From: Bacillota bacterium
GTDB taxonomy: Bacteria; Bacillota; Desulfotomaculia; Desulfotomaculales; VENG01
Direction: 5' to 3'
Length of the DNA: 64,000 bases
Assembly (NCBI GenBank): GCA_009711705.1
Contig: VENG01000029.1
Location: 27,824 to 91,823 of the forward strand
Shown: one piece after another, positions 34,972 through 42,455 of the stretch
Numbering within the stretch: the first letter of the stretch is position 1
Layout of the letters: each line of letters opens with the position of its first letter
The notes under the pieces: model-generated
What the model was told of the DNA's origin: nothing
Databases searched by the model: none
Seen by the model: the letters and a program-made list of their open reading frames with translations, nothing else
Position numbers and translations under genes: made by a program

Positions 34972-35511
34972 TTATTCAATTAGTTCATAAAATATTTCTA
35001 CCTTTGGTTTGCCGATGTGGAATTTGCCAATAATAGTTTTACCATCAACGGCATACAGCGGAATTGTTCTTCCGTTAGGATATTTACGCATTTGTTCCAA
35101 AGCTTCTTCTGGTGTTTTGGGCAATTCTAGATTTAGATCTTCATTTAGAACATAACCTTCAGTACCGTCCACACCCCGTGCCCAAATTAGATCCGGTCTT
35201 GTCTCTGGAGAAGTAGCAAGTGCTTCAGGGCCATACGTCTGACCATACTGATTCGTCTGATAGACTGGTGCTTGGCTTTGGTTTGGCACGGTGTTGGCAA
35301 ATGTAGGGCAGAAACCTAGCATTCCCGCTGTTAAGCCAGTTGCAAGGGCAATGCCTTCGTTCATTGAATATACGCTAGTAGCGGGTGCTTTACTTTGGTT
35401 AGTGCTAGTATTTGCGACTGCAGGGTAAAAACCAAGCAATCCCGCTATTAAACCAGTTACAACGGTAACCCCGATGATTATTATTCGTCCCACAAAAGAC
35501 TCAAACCACAT
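34972..35511 (-). CDS. Secreted hypothetical protein with duplicated signal-like segment
   Basis: 179 aa. The N-terminus contains two similar hydrophobic/processing segments in tandem: VTGLIAGLLGFYPAVANTST followed by NQSKAP, and ATGLTAGMLGFCPTFANTVP followed by NQSQAP. This looks like a direct duplication of the signal region. The C-terminal domain (DLIWARGVDGTEGYVLNEDL, YPNGRTIPLYAVDGKTIIGK) resembles small extracellular domains of Firmicutes. No enzymatic motif. ATG 35511 follows GGGGGAACGAA. It is the only minus-strand gene between the plus-strand cassettes at 31-38 kb. Confidence 0.65.
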   Translation of the reverse strand: MWFESFVGRIIIIGVTVVTGLIAGLLGFYPAVANTSTNQSKAPATSVYSMNEGIALATGLTAGMLGFCPTFANTVPNQSQAPVYQTNQYGQTYGPEALATSPETRPDLIWARGVDGTEGYVLNEDLNLELPKTPEEALEQMRKYPNGRTIPLYAVDGKTIIGKFHIGKPKVEIFYELIE

Positions 35512-35669
35512 TTCGTTCCCCCCTTAAATAAATGACGTTTGGGCTTAGGCATGTAATGAACTTATGATATCAACTGCCGTTATAAGTAGCGGTCAAAACC
35601 TTTAAAAATCACTCATTTCTTCCATATTATTGTAATATACAATTCGGACATCTGCCAATAATTATTTGT

Positions 35670-35733
35670 TTTGCAATTCAGACAGAATGCGACAAATAAA
35701 CCTATCCCGGAAGCGGTATTAACAGGGTATAAT
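35670..35733 (+). promoter_or_regulatory. Promoter with CAGACA...GACA box, site 3
   Basis: GCAATTCAGACAGAATGCGA at 35673-35692, and TATAAT at 35728, 37 nt after the second GAC at 35691. It drives the 35798 gene. Confidence 0.65.
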
Positions 35734-35797
35734 GGCAATAATAATTATTTGCTCATTAGAGGTGTTTATCTGAGATCTATTATACGGGGGTGTAATT

Positions 35798-36199
35798 ATT
35801 ACTAAAGATGCACCTTGGAAAATCGCTGCCACTATTGTAATTATTACTTGCATATATTTAACAGCCGACATGTACGAAGAAATACAGAGATTAATTAACG
35901 AGATGAATCCTAGGGCGATTCCTTATGTTATGTTAACACTTTACGGAATCCTAATTGGAATCTTTATTGAATGGCGTGGTCTAAAATTAATTTTAAGTGG
36001 CGATATCAAAATAAATTGGCTTATAATACCTTCCCTTTTGGTTTTAATCATCGGTTTTATTCCTGATTACAATTGGTTTTATTGGTTTGGTGTGGGTGAA
36101 CCTTGGTTTATAGAACCATTACGTTTTCGTGAGTCACAAATGGCCATTGATATAATTGCAGGTATTTTGTTAATACGTTCATTGACTAATAAAACATAA
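35798..36199 (+). CDS. Small integral membrane protein; apparent AUU start
   Basis: The ribosome site GGGGGTG (35786-35792) is followed by ATT ATT ACT at 35795-35803. Starting at ATT 35798 adds a first membrane helix (WKIAATIVIITCIYLTA) to the frame; the first ATG (35870) would cut it off. Further helices are IPYVMLTLYGILIGIFIEW, LIIPSLLVLIIGFIPD and IDIIAGILLIRSL. About 133 aa. Family not recognised. It is controlled by promoter site 3 and followed by ATTTTACCTATA at 36252. Confidence 0.6.
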   Translation: MTKDAPWKIAATIVIITCIYLTADMYEEIQRLINEMNPRAIPYVMLTLYGILIGIFIEWRGLKLILSGDIKINWLIIPSLLVLIIGFIPDYNWFYWFGVGEPWFIEPLRFRESQMAIDIIAGILLIRSLTNKT

Positions 36200-36545
36200 A
36201 TCCCCATATGGTTTAAACTAATTACCAAATTTGTTAAAATAACTTTTGTCTTATTTTACCTATAACACACAAATAACTTTTAGTATTAAGTTTGGGCGCC
36301 CAGTTCTTGACCGGGAGTTTTCTCTTAGTTATCTTATTTGTTTTTCCTGATCAGTCGTATCACGTTACCCGTAATTTAACGGTTACTGCCTTTCACGGTG
36401 GACACTTTGACTGCTACTATGTCGCATTGTTTACTTGATACTTGTCGGTCTTAAAATGATGGCGCAAGGCGTTCACGCTGGGTTCCAGGGCCACGCATAC
36501 TCCAAATGCTACACCATACCGAGGGAGAGTGATAACTGAGCATTA
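36200..36545. other. Intergenic stretch between cassettes
   Basis: Contains a TTATTTTACCTATAA box (36251) and a TATGTCGCATTGTTTAC box (36418), the inverted form of the CAGACA-type box. No gene. Confidence 0.35.
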
Positions 36546-36600
36546 CAGACATGATGTGACACAAATATTTCTACTTGAAGGAATATTGAACCAATATGTC
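36541..36600 (+). promoter_or_regulatory. Weaker CAGACA-box promoter, site 5
   Basis: GCATTACAGACATGATGTGA at 36540-36559 with the second GAC at 36558. The hexamer 37 nt downstream is TATGTC (36595), a poor -10. It precedes the stalk-protein gene. Confidence 0.4.
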
Positions 36601-36639
36601 AAAACATAACTTATGACTAAGTATACAAGGGAGGTACAT

Positions 36640-37401
36640 ATGAGTTTATTGCACAAAAAGAGGATTATTCTACTACTCGGTTTATTTTGCCTTTTAGTGG
36701 CCTCACCGGCAACTGCCGGCAACCTAAGCTATGATGTCAACGTCAAGGTAGATTGTAATGCGGTCAATTTCCCTGACCAAAAGCCCTTCATAGAAACCGA
36801 AAAGAACCGGACCTACGTACCAGTACGGTTTGTAACGGAAAAGTTGGGAGCCAAAGTAGATTGGGACGAAGCAACTCAAACAGCAATCGTTAAAAAAGAA
36901 AACAAAGTAGTTAAAGCAACTGTAAATGACAATAATCCTACAGTAAACGGCGACACAGTAAGCCTAGACGCACCAGTAATACTTATGAATGGCCGTTCAC
37001 TGGTGCCTCTCAGGTTTATGAGTGAGGTAATGGGGTCGGAAATAAAATGGGACGGAACAACACGGACGGTTTATATCGGTATGGAAGAAGAACTAGCACG
37101 ATGCCCTAATCCTGATCAACAAGTAGCACCACAACAACCTAGTGAGAATGTTGGAGAGAACAATAGTGGGGGTAGCAGTGGTAGTGGACAAGGACAGCAG
37201 CCTAGCGGAGGTAATGGACAAGGGCAACAACCTAGTGGGCAACAGCCTAGTGGTGGTAGTCAAATACCAGCACATTTAGATAAGAACGGTAACGGTATAC
37301 TGGACGCAGCGGAAAAATCAGGTGGATATAACAAAAGTGGCAGTAGTAAACCAGGATCAAACCCAGACTTCAATCTTGGGACAGACTTACCAAATAATTA
37401 A
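36640..37401 (+). CDS. Secreted copper-amine-oxidase-N-type (stalk) domain protein
   Basis: 253 aa from ATG 36640 after GGGAGGT. The signal peptide (IILLLGLFCLLVASPATAG) has an AxA-type cleavage site. Two stalk-type units follow (TYVPVRFVTEKLGAKVDWDE; SLVPLRFMSEVMGSEIKWDG), the PF07833 pattern common in Firmicute cell-surface proteins. The tail is a low-complexity Gly/Gln/Ser repeat (units like GQGQQPSGG) ending in a single EF-hand/dockerin-like loop (DKNGNGILDAAE) and a Gly/Ser-rich end. It is probably exported to the cell surface or envelope. A terminator follows directly. Confidence 0.85.
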   Translation: MSLLHKKRIILLLGLFCLLVASPATAGNLSYDVNVKVDCNAVNFPDQKPFIETEKNRTYVPVRFVTEKLGAKVDWDEATQTAIVKKENKVVKATVNDNNPTVNGDTVSLDAPVILMNGRSLVPLRFMSEVMGSEIKWDGTTRTVYIGMEEELARCPNPDQQVAPQQPSENVGENNSGGSSGSGQGQQPSGGNGQGQQPSGQQPSGGSQIPAHLDKNGNGILDAAEKSGGYNKSGSSKPGSNPDFNLGTDLPNN

Positions 37402-37410
37402 ATAAAAGAC

Positions 37411-37447
37411 AAGAACCCTACATAAAAGTGGGGTTCTTATTTTTGGT
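37411..37447 (+). terminator. Intrinsic terminator of the stalk-protein gene
   Basis: 11-bp stem AAGAACCCTAC / GTGGGGTTCTT, then ATTTTTGG. Confidence 0.85.
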
Positions 37448-37494
37448 TCCTGATTTTACAGTTGTCAAGCATTAACCCACCTTTACAACAATTG

Positions 37495-37700
37495 AACTAC
37501 TCCCGCCTATAGAGGCGGGAGATTCTAGGTTCCCCTAGAAATCCCGTTCAACTGGGCACAATTTGAGCCGGGTTTCCTAACCCTGTATACAAAAGGCAGT
37601 ACCTATGGTATTAGTCCACGCAAGCAGACCTGTCCAGAGAATCCATCCTCAAAAGGTAATCTAATGCAAGCATATTGTAGCGTTCGCCGGACCTATTACT
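37495..37700 (-). mobile_element. Relic of an IS200/IS605-type (tnpB) element 3' end
   Basis: On the minus strand the stretch ends CCTAGAATCTCCCGCCTCTA then TAGGCGGGAGTAGTTCAA. The hairpin CTCCCGCC / GGCGGGAG followed by a GTTCAA-type end is characteristic of IS200/IS605 right ends and their omega-RNA. No tnpB or tnpA ORF remains in frame. Called from pattern memory, not alignment. Confidence 0.45.
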
Positions 37701-37869
37701 CCTTTATTCCACAGAATATAAGAATCATAGTTTCGATTTTTATTAATAATCATTATAACTTGTTTTCAATTATATCGCAGTGTTTACATTTTATAAAGTA
37801 AGTAGAGTAATCGGCTTGCTGCACCTTTCACCTAAACAGCGCATTAAATGAGAGTCCCTTTTTAATCCG

Positions 37870-38080
37870 GTATTGCGACCTATGCATGTGAGCCACATTA
37901 ACCACCCTCTTTCATTAGTCGTCACCCCCATAAAATGAAGAAAACTTCGAGCGCATGCCCGAAGCTAAAATGCATAGATTTAATTTTTAAAACCCGGGAG
38001 ACAAATTTTTTAGGCCCCACTGCCTGGGTCTTGCTGCCAATAAATGCCGCTTCACACTTCAGACAAAAAGCGACAAACTT
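37870..38080 (-). repeat. ~200-bp structured repeat, copy 1
   Basis: Shares about 200 bp of recognisable similarity with 60487-60700, including CATGCATGTGAGCC-type text, ACTTCGAGCG...CGAAGCTAAA, TTTTAGGCCCCACTGCCTGG and the CAGACA-type box at the right end. Read on the minus strand it ends in an intrinsic terminator (CTTCGGGC-atgc-GCTCGAAG then TTTTCTTCATTTT) followed by GGGGGTGACGACTAATG, like a leader RNA. In this copy no minus-strand gene follows. Confidence 0.65.
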
Positions 38081-38113
38081 AAATATTTTGCCAAAAGATA
38101 AATAGGATATAAT
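38050..38113 (+). promoter_or_regulatory. Promoter with CAGACA...GACA box, site 4
   Basis: CTTCAGACAAAAAGCGACAA at 38057-38076, and TATAAT at 38108, 36 nt after the second GAC (38072). It drives the 38184/38392 gene pair. Confidence 0.65.
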
Positions 38114-38183
38114 GGCACTAAGAATTTCAATTGGATCACGGCTAAATATCTTAGTTAGTGACTAGCGTTTTGGAGGGATAGTA

Positions 38184-38390
38184 ATGAATGCGGATTTGAT
38201 TGGTATCTTATATATAGTTGGTATGTTGCTTTTCTGGGGCTCAATTTTTGGTTTAATATTTTTAGTAGTTAAATTCTTAAAACGCAAAAGTGAACACAAC
38301 AAACAAGTTCTACATAAACTTGATGAAATTATTCTTTTACTCAAGGAAAAGGATCAGCTAAATAAGCTTTGCAAAAAAGGGGGGAGATAA
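38184..38390 (+). CDS. Small membrane protein with charged tail (68 aa)
   Basis: ATG after GGAGGGATAGTA. One membrane helix (GMLLFWGSIFGLIFLVVKFL) is followed by a basic/acidic tail (HNKQVLHKLDEIILLLKEKD). It resembles small tail-type membrane regulators of Firmicutes, but no family is assigned. The stop is 1 bp from the next ATG, so it is coupled with the following 70-aa membrane protein. Controlled by promoter site 4. Confidence 0.6.
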   Translation: MNADLIGILYIVGMLLFWGSIFGLIFLVVKFLKRKSEHNKQVLHKLDEIILLLKEKDQLNKLCKKGGR

Positions 38391-38391
38391 A

Positions 38392-38604
38392 ATGGAATTC
38401 TTAATTGCTTTTATTGGTGCAATAGTAATTACAATACCAACGGTTTTTCATATAGCAAAAGTATCTTCAAGACAAAATCTAATACTAGGTTTTGGGTATT
38501 TACCTAAAAGATTAAAGAAACCGCCATTATCATATTTGATTGCTCTTCCTGTTTTTGTTTTTTTCTTTCTTGTTATATATGGGATGGCTATAATTATTTC
38601 GTGA
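38392..38604 (+). CDS. Small two-helix membrane protein (70 aa)
   Basis: It begins 1 bp after the previous stop with GGGGGGAGAT as ribosome site. Two membrane helices (FLIAFIGAIVITIPTVFHIA; LIALPVFVFFFLVIYGMAII) are joined by a basic loop (GYLPKRLKKPP). Family unknown. It forms a two-gene unit with the 68-aa membrane protein and is followed by CTTTTTACCTATACTATG (38656). Confidence 0.6.
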   Translation: MEFLIAFIGAIVITIPTVFHIAKVSSRQNLILGFGYLPKRLKKPPLSYLIALPVFVFFFLVIYGMAIIIS

Positions 38605-38763
38605 ATCTTTAAGTTTTTAAAAGAATAAACATTTACCATAAAACTTCCATTATTATTGCACTTTTTACCTATACTATGTAATAGATTAAGAACCTAAAAC
38701 CGGGTTGCTGTAGAACAATTTTCAACACTTTACCAGTGCTGCAAACATGAGGAATTATTGAAA

Positions 38764-38789
38764 GGTGGGCACTATATAGTGTACCCACC
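38764..38789. terminator. Bidirectional hairpin
   Basis: GGTGGGCACTATATAGTGTA then CCCACC, a long palindrome between the convergent 38392 gene and the 207-aa minus-strand gene. Confidence 0.55.
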
Positions 38790-38832
38790 CCAATAAAGGT
38801 TTTAATATATTCTGCCATCCTCAATTCCTAAC

Positions 38833-39456
38833 TTATCTAAACATAATATCAGCATCGCCGCTTAAGAGCACGGTATCCGCAGTATACAACTTCCCACCCG
38901 GAGTGTTTTGCCGTGCTTCCTCCATGGTCGGGTGCACGAGGAGAGTAGCCTTCCCGTTTGGTTTCTCCCCCCGTCGCACCGGCTCAACCAAGTGCTCCTT
39001 ATTGATTACCATACGCGCAAGTGCACCCGGCAGTGTTTCCCAACCTAATTTCTCATGTTCACTGCGCAGACGCAAATATAGCAATCCCAGTGCAGCCAGG
39101 CGCGCAGATTCCCTCGTGCTAGGTACAGGAATTGTAGAAGCCAGCCAAACCCGAACTGAATGGCCATCTCTGAAGCAGTCCAGCAGATAGGCAAGACCGG
39201 CCCGCTGTAAAGAATACATATTCCTTTGCATAGCTTGTTTTTTACACCCCAAATACCATGCCAACATACTGGTTGTCAGTGCCGCACCGGACGCGCGCAG
39301 CAATTCTAAAACCACAAGTGCCCGGGGGCTTAAATTCAATATTTTGCCCCGGGCTTGATTAATAGGTCCCGGGGCAGTTTCGTCAAAATAAGCAAACGGG
39401 CTGTCCCTCATCTTACCACCACCTATCCAAATTGATTTATCTCCACTTTGTAGCAT
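38833..39456 (-). CDS. Winged-helix hypothetical protein of the transfer module
   Basis: 207 aa. Residues ~40-95 look like a winged helix (LSPRALVVLELLRASGAALT, SMLAWYLGCKKQAMQRNMYS), followed by a mixed domain reminiscent of plasmid replication-relaxation/MobB-type proteins (WLASTIPVPSTRESARLAAL). It begins 3 bp after the S1-domain gene, the last gene of the conjugation operon. A DNA-binding or regulatory role is inferred from fold and context; the family is not certain. Confidence 0.55.
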   Translation of the reverse strand: MLQSGDKSIWIGGGKMRDSPFAYFDETAPGPINQARGKILNLSPRALVVLELLRASGAALTTSMLAWYLGCKKQAMQRNMYSLQRAGLAYLLDCFRDGHSVRVWLASTIPVPSTRESARLAALGLLYLRLRSEHEKLGWETLPGALARMVINKEHLVEPVRRGEKPNGKATLLVHPTMEEARQNTPGGKLYTADTVLLSGDADIMFR

Positions 39457-39459
39457 CCC

Positions 39460-40266
39460 TTAAGCCAGCCGGTCGGTCAACTTTAAGCGCAGCAATTTAT
39501 TTTCCCTATCAAACTTCGTCACCACACCGCGTACCCGATCCCCCGGGCTAATATTGTCCAACAAAGAAAAGTTAGCCAGGGCAACTATACCTTCCTTAAA
39601 CTCCACAAAAGCCTTATCCTCATGCACCCTTACAACCGTACCCGAAATTCTGTCCCGCCGTTTAAAATCTATACTGTCCCATGGATCCGGCAGAAGGTCA
39701 GTGCGCGAAACAAAAATCTTGTCCTGCTCCGAGTCAATTTCCATTACTTTAACCCGCAGCTGCTGCCCTAGGCTGAAAACTATGCGCAGCGACCGAGGTA
39801 TCTGGGAAAGAGTGGCCACACGGCGGGGCATTTCGCCTATTACACCACCGCCCACATCCAGGTAAACTTTATTCTTGCCCACACCCCGGACGACCGCATC
39901 CACAACCTGCCCCGGCACAAGCCTCTCCATTACAGCTTTACGCATCTCAGCCAGGGCATCTTTTCTTGACAGTGCCGCCAGGCCTGACTCTCTATCAATT
40001 CCCTTTACTTTGACAAAGACTTGTGTGCCGGTAAACTGGTCCATCTGCCGGGGAAAATCCAGGCCTGATTCTATAAAAGGTACCAGCCCCCTGGCACCGT
40101 CCAGCTCCAATTCCCAACACAGTTCGTCACCAACTTCCGTAACGCGCAGCACTTCTGCTTCGATAACCATACCCCGCTCCCATGCTGTGTATAAAACATC
40201 AAGTCCGCCGGCCTCAGCAGCGGACTTGAAACCTTCCGGGCGTATAAACATTTTGGATACCTGCAT
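39460..40266 (-). CDS. Protein with three S1-type RNA-binding domains
   Basis: About 268 aa from MQVSKMF (ATG 40266, GGAGG upstream). Three OB/S1 modules: GMVIEAEVLRVTEVGDELCW; GQVVDAVVRGVGKNKVYLDV; RDRISGTVVRVHEDKAFVEF with a final GDRVRGVVTKFDRENKLLRL. The architecture resembles short RpsA-like proteins found in Firmicute ICEs next to type IV secretion genes. It probably binds RNA or ssDNA, with no catalytic residues. Tightly packed between the CpaE-like gene and the winged-helix gene. Confidence 0.75.
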   Translation of the reverse strand: MQVSKMFIRPEGFKSAAEAGGLDVLYTAWERGMVIEAEVLRVTEVGDELCWELELDGARGLVPFIESGLDFPRQMDQFTGTQVFVKVKGIDRESGLAALSRKDALAEMRKAVMERLVPGQVVDAVVRGVGKNKVYLDVGGGVIGEMPRRVATLSQIPRSLRIVFSLGQQLRVKVMEIDSEQDKIFVSRTDLLPDPWDSIDFKRRDRISGTVVRVHEDKAFVEFKEGIVALANFSLLDNISPGDRVRGVVTKFDRENKLLRLKLTDRLA

Positions 40267-40319
40267 TAAAATGATACCTCCATTCATTTATTTGAATAAC
40301 TAACGGGATACTCTAAATG

Positions 40320-41432
40320 TCACCTTTTAAAAAGCTTAAAAGACAAACCCTTTCTCCCAATGTTATCAGGAAGAATTCCGGCAAGAAGTTTTTGCAAGAT
40401 CTCGTCGGCCTCAGCCGGCCTCAACGGATCAGGGATATACGGAAGTAGGCAAGCAGTCTCAATACCCGCCTCTTTAATCAGTCTTTTAAAATTCTTCTCC
40501 GAAGGTGCGGCGAAAACAAAACTGACATTGTCTTCCTCTCCACAAAGCGATAGAACGGATAACAAATCAAGCCAACGCCACGGCGCTCCGGAGGCAACAG
40601 TAACCGCCAGGCTCGACCGTGAGAAATCCGACAGTTTTGACCGGTTAAGTTCACCGAGATCCACCACAACGTATTCATATTTTCCATACACTTGCTGCTG
40701 CTTCTGGTAATATGTCCGTTCCAATTCTTCTGGGCCAACATCGGGACCAATCGGGAAAATATGAAGGTTCCCCATTCTGTATTTCCCCGGCGTCTCATCC
40801 CCGCGCACATTTAATACATTGGCCAGGTAATGGAGTGACGGCCTTTGACAAAACTCCAACAACGCAACTTTTATATTTTTTGACGCTACATGTGAAGCAA
40901 TGGCCAGAGCGGTATGAGTACAACCTATCCCCTGAGCAGCCCCGGCAACGGAGATCGTCACGGTACCAATAGGGTGCCGCTCTATGACAAGCTGCTCATT
41001 CTTTGGCTCCCGGTCATAAGACATATGCCACCTTGCCGCAGCCGCAAAGGTGGCCGGCGGCGTCTGCAGTATTTCATCTAGCAACTGCGCCCAGTCAGAC
41101 TCTTCATTGCCCGATTTAATATCATAGATCCCCAGCCCGACCAGGCGGGCTATCGTATCATCCCCCGGCTCCCTGCCCGGGGCAAGCAGTACAATTCGCG
41201 TTTGCGGCCTGGCAATGCGGTACCCCTTTACAGCATCCACCAAATCCTTCCCCGGCGCGGCGTCAACATCCAATATCAGTGTGTCAGCCATAACCCTGGA
41301 CAGCGAGTGAAACGCGCTTTTAATGCCGCTGCTATCCATCTTTTCCGACTCTAAAAACACTATGTCTCCCAGCTTTTGCACCACAGCCTGCACCTGTTCT
41401 TCCCTTGAAGGGGCAACAATTATAGCATACAT
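40320..41432 (-). CDS. CpaE/TadZ-like ParA-family ATPase
   Basis: 370 aa. The N-terminal ~120 residues resemble a receiver domain lacking obvious phosphorylation residues (LILDVDAAPGKDLVDAVKGY). A ParA/MinD-like domain follows with a deviant P-loop (VAGAAQGIGCTHTALAIASH) and YVVVDLGELN in the Walker B position. TadZ/CpaE proteins localise secretion or pilus machinery. Here it is probably a pole/assembly factor for the conjugation apparatus. The missing Lys in the deviant P-loop questions ATPase activity. Confidence 0.65.
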   Translation of the reverse strand: MYAIIVAPSREEQVQAVVQKLGDIVFLESEKMDSSGIKSAFHSLSRVMADTLILDVDAAPGKDLVDAVKGYRIARPQTRIVLLAPGREPGDDTIARLVGLGIYDIKSGNEESDWAQLLDEILQTPPATFAAAARWHMSYDREPKNEQLVIERHPIGTVTISVAGAAQGIGCTHTALAIASHVASKNIKVALLEFCQRPSLHYLANVLNVRGDETPGKYRMGNLHIFPIGPDVGPEELERTYYQKQQQVYGKYEYVVVDLGELNRSKLSDFSRSSLAVTVASGAPWRWLDLLSVLSLCGEEDNVSFVFAAPSEKNFKRLIKEAGIETACLLPYIPDPLRPAEADEILQKLLAGILPDNIGRKGLSFKLFKR

Positions 41433-41480
41433 ATCAATTTATCAATCCTCCTTCCTGATTTTTAGGCCAGCACTTGTACG

Positions 41481-42455
41481 TTAATCAACACCCCCATAAA
41501 AATTAACCGGATTTCGCACCCGTCCGTTCACACGAATTTCAAGATGCAGGTGGGGGCCGGTACTTTTTCCCGTATTGCCGGCGTAACCGATAACCCCGCC
41601 AGCGTTCACCTGCTGCCCGGGCTCGACGGCAATCCGGGACAGATGGGCATACCTTGTCTGGATACCCCTTCCGTGGTCAACAAAAATAACATTTCCGTAA
41701 TTGCCCTTTTTCCCGGCAAATATAACTTCTCCATCCCTGGCGGCAAGAACAGGCGCGCCCATCGCAGCACTAATGTCCAGCCCGTGATGAAAAGCATTTC
41801 TTCCCTCCACCGGGTCCACACGCGAGCCGAATCCGGACGTAATCGTATAGCTGCCGGGTAAAGGCCATTTCCAGATGCCGGACTCTTCCGGCCTCCATCC
41901 GGGAGGTACGCTGGTTCCCGTGTTTAAAATAAAACTCAGGTCGGCAATTAAAAATTTCTCAACTTCTTTCAAGTCTACACTCAGTTCATCGCAAACTTCC
42001 GGTAAGGTTTTCAGCCTGAAAACCGGGTAAGTGGTTCAGGTTCTATCCTCCCCACTTCCAACGCAGTGGGTTCACGTTCCATCCTGCTCAATAAAGCTTT
42101 CAGCCAGAGATTCAGTCCTGCTTTTAGTAACATTCTCGAATTCTTGTTTGAGGCGAACAGCATCGATGGCAATCATTTGCTGCCAATCAATCAACTCAAC
42201 CCCGCCGTCACAGGGTGAGTCCGTGCTCTCGGTTACTGACTTTGCTGCCTCAATATACAATTGCACCCGGTCAGGTGAGGCTATGGGCACATGCTTGTAA
42301 ACAGCAATGGGGCCGGCGAAAAATATTACAACAAGCGCCAGGGTGGCGATAACCACTAAAAAACCCTTAATTACCTCTTTCGGCTCCGGCACCACCGCGG
42401 AAAGAAAGGATTTGGCTAAGGCCTTTGCTAAAAGACCCGCTGCCGGTGGGGCCAT
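41481..42455 (-). pseudogene. Membrane-bound M23 peptidoglycan hydrolase of the transfer system, two in-frame UGA
   Basis: From ATG 42455 a 127-codon frame encodes a membrane helix (VIKGFLVVIATLALVVIFFA) and a periplasmic helical region (LIDWQQMIAIDAVRLKQEFE), then UGA at 42072-42074. The same frame continues through a second UGA (42036-42038) to VFRLKTLPEVCDELSVDLKE and a full M23/LytM peptidase with HHGLDISAAMG and GPHLHLEIRVNG zinc motifs. Such hydrolases open the wall for T4SS assembly. In another frame, the gap between the UGAs encodes PTALEVGRIEPEPLTRF, so two compensating indels are an equal alternative to recoding. Downstream of VirB4, upstream of CpaE-like. Confidence 0.75.

Noticed and set aside
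37870..38080. c-di-GMP-I riboswitch
   Set aside because: A few conserved-looking pieces, but the GEMM core (GGCAAACC, GACGCAAAGCC) is missing; kept only as a structured repeat.
42036..42074. Selenocysteine insertion
   Set aside because: No selenoprotein family fits and the UGAs are not at a redox Cys position; an indel explanation is equally good.
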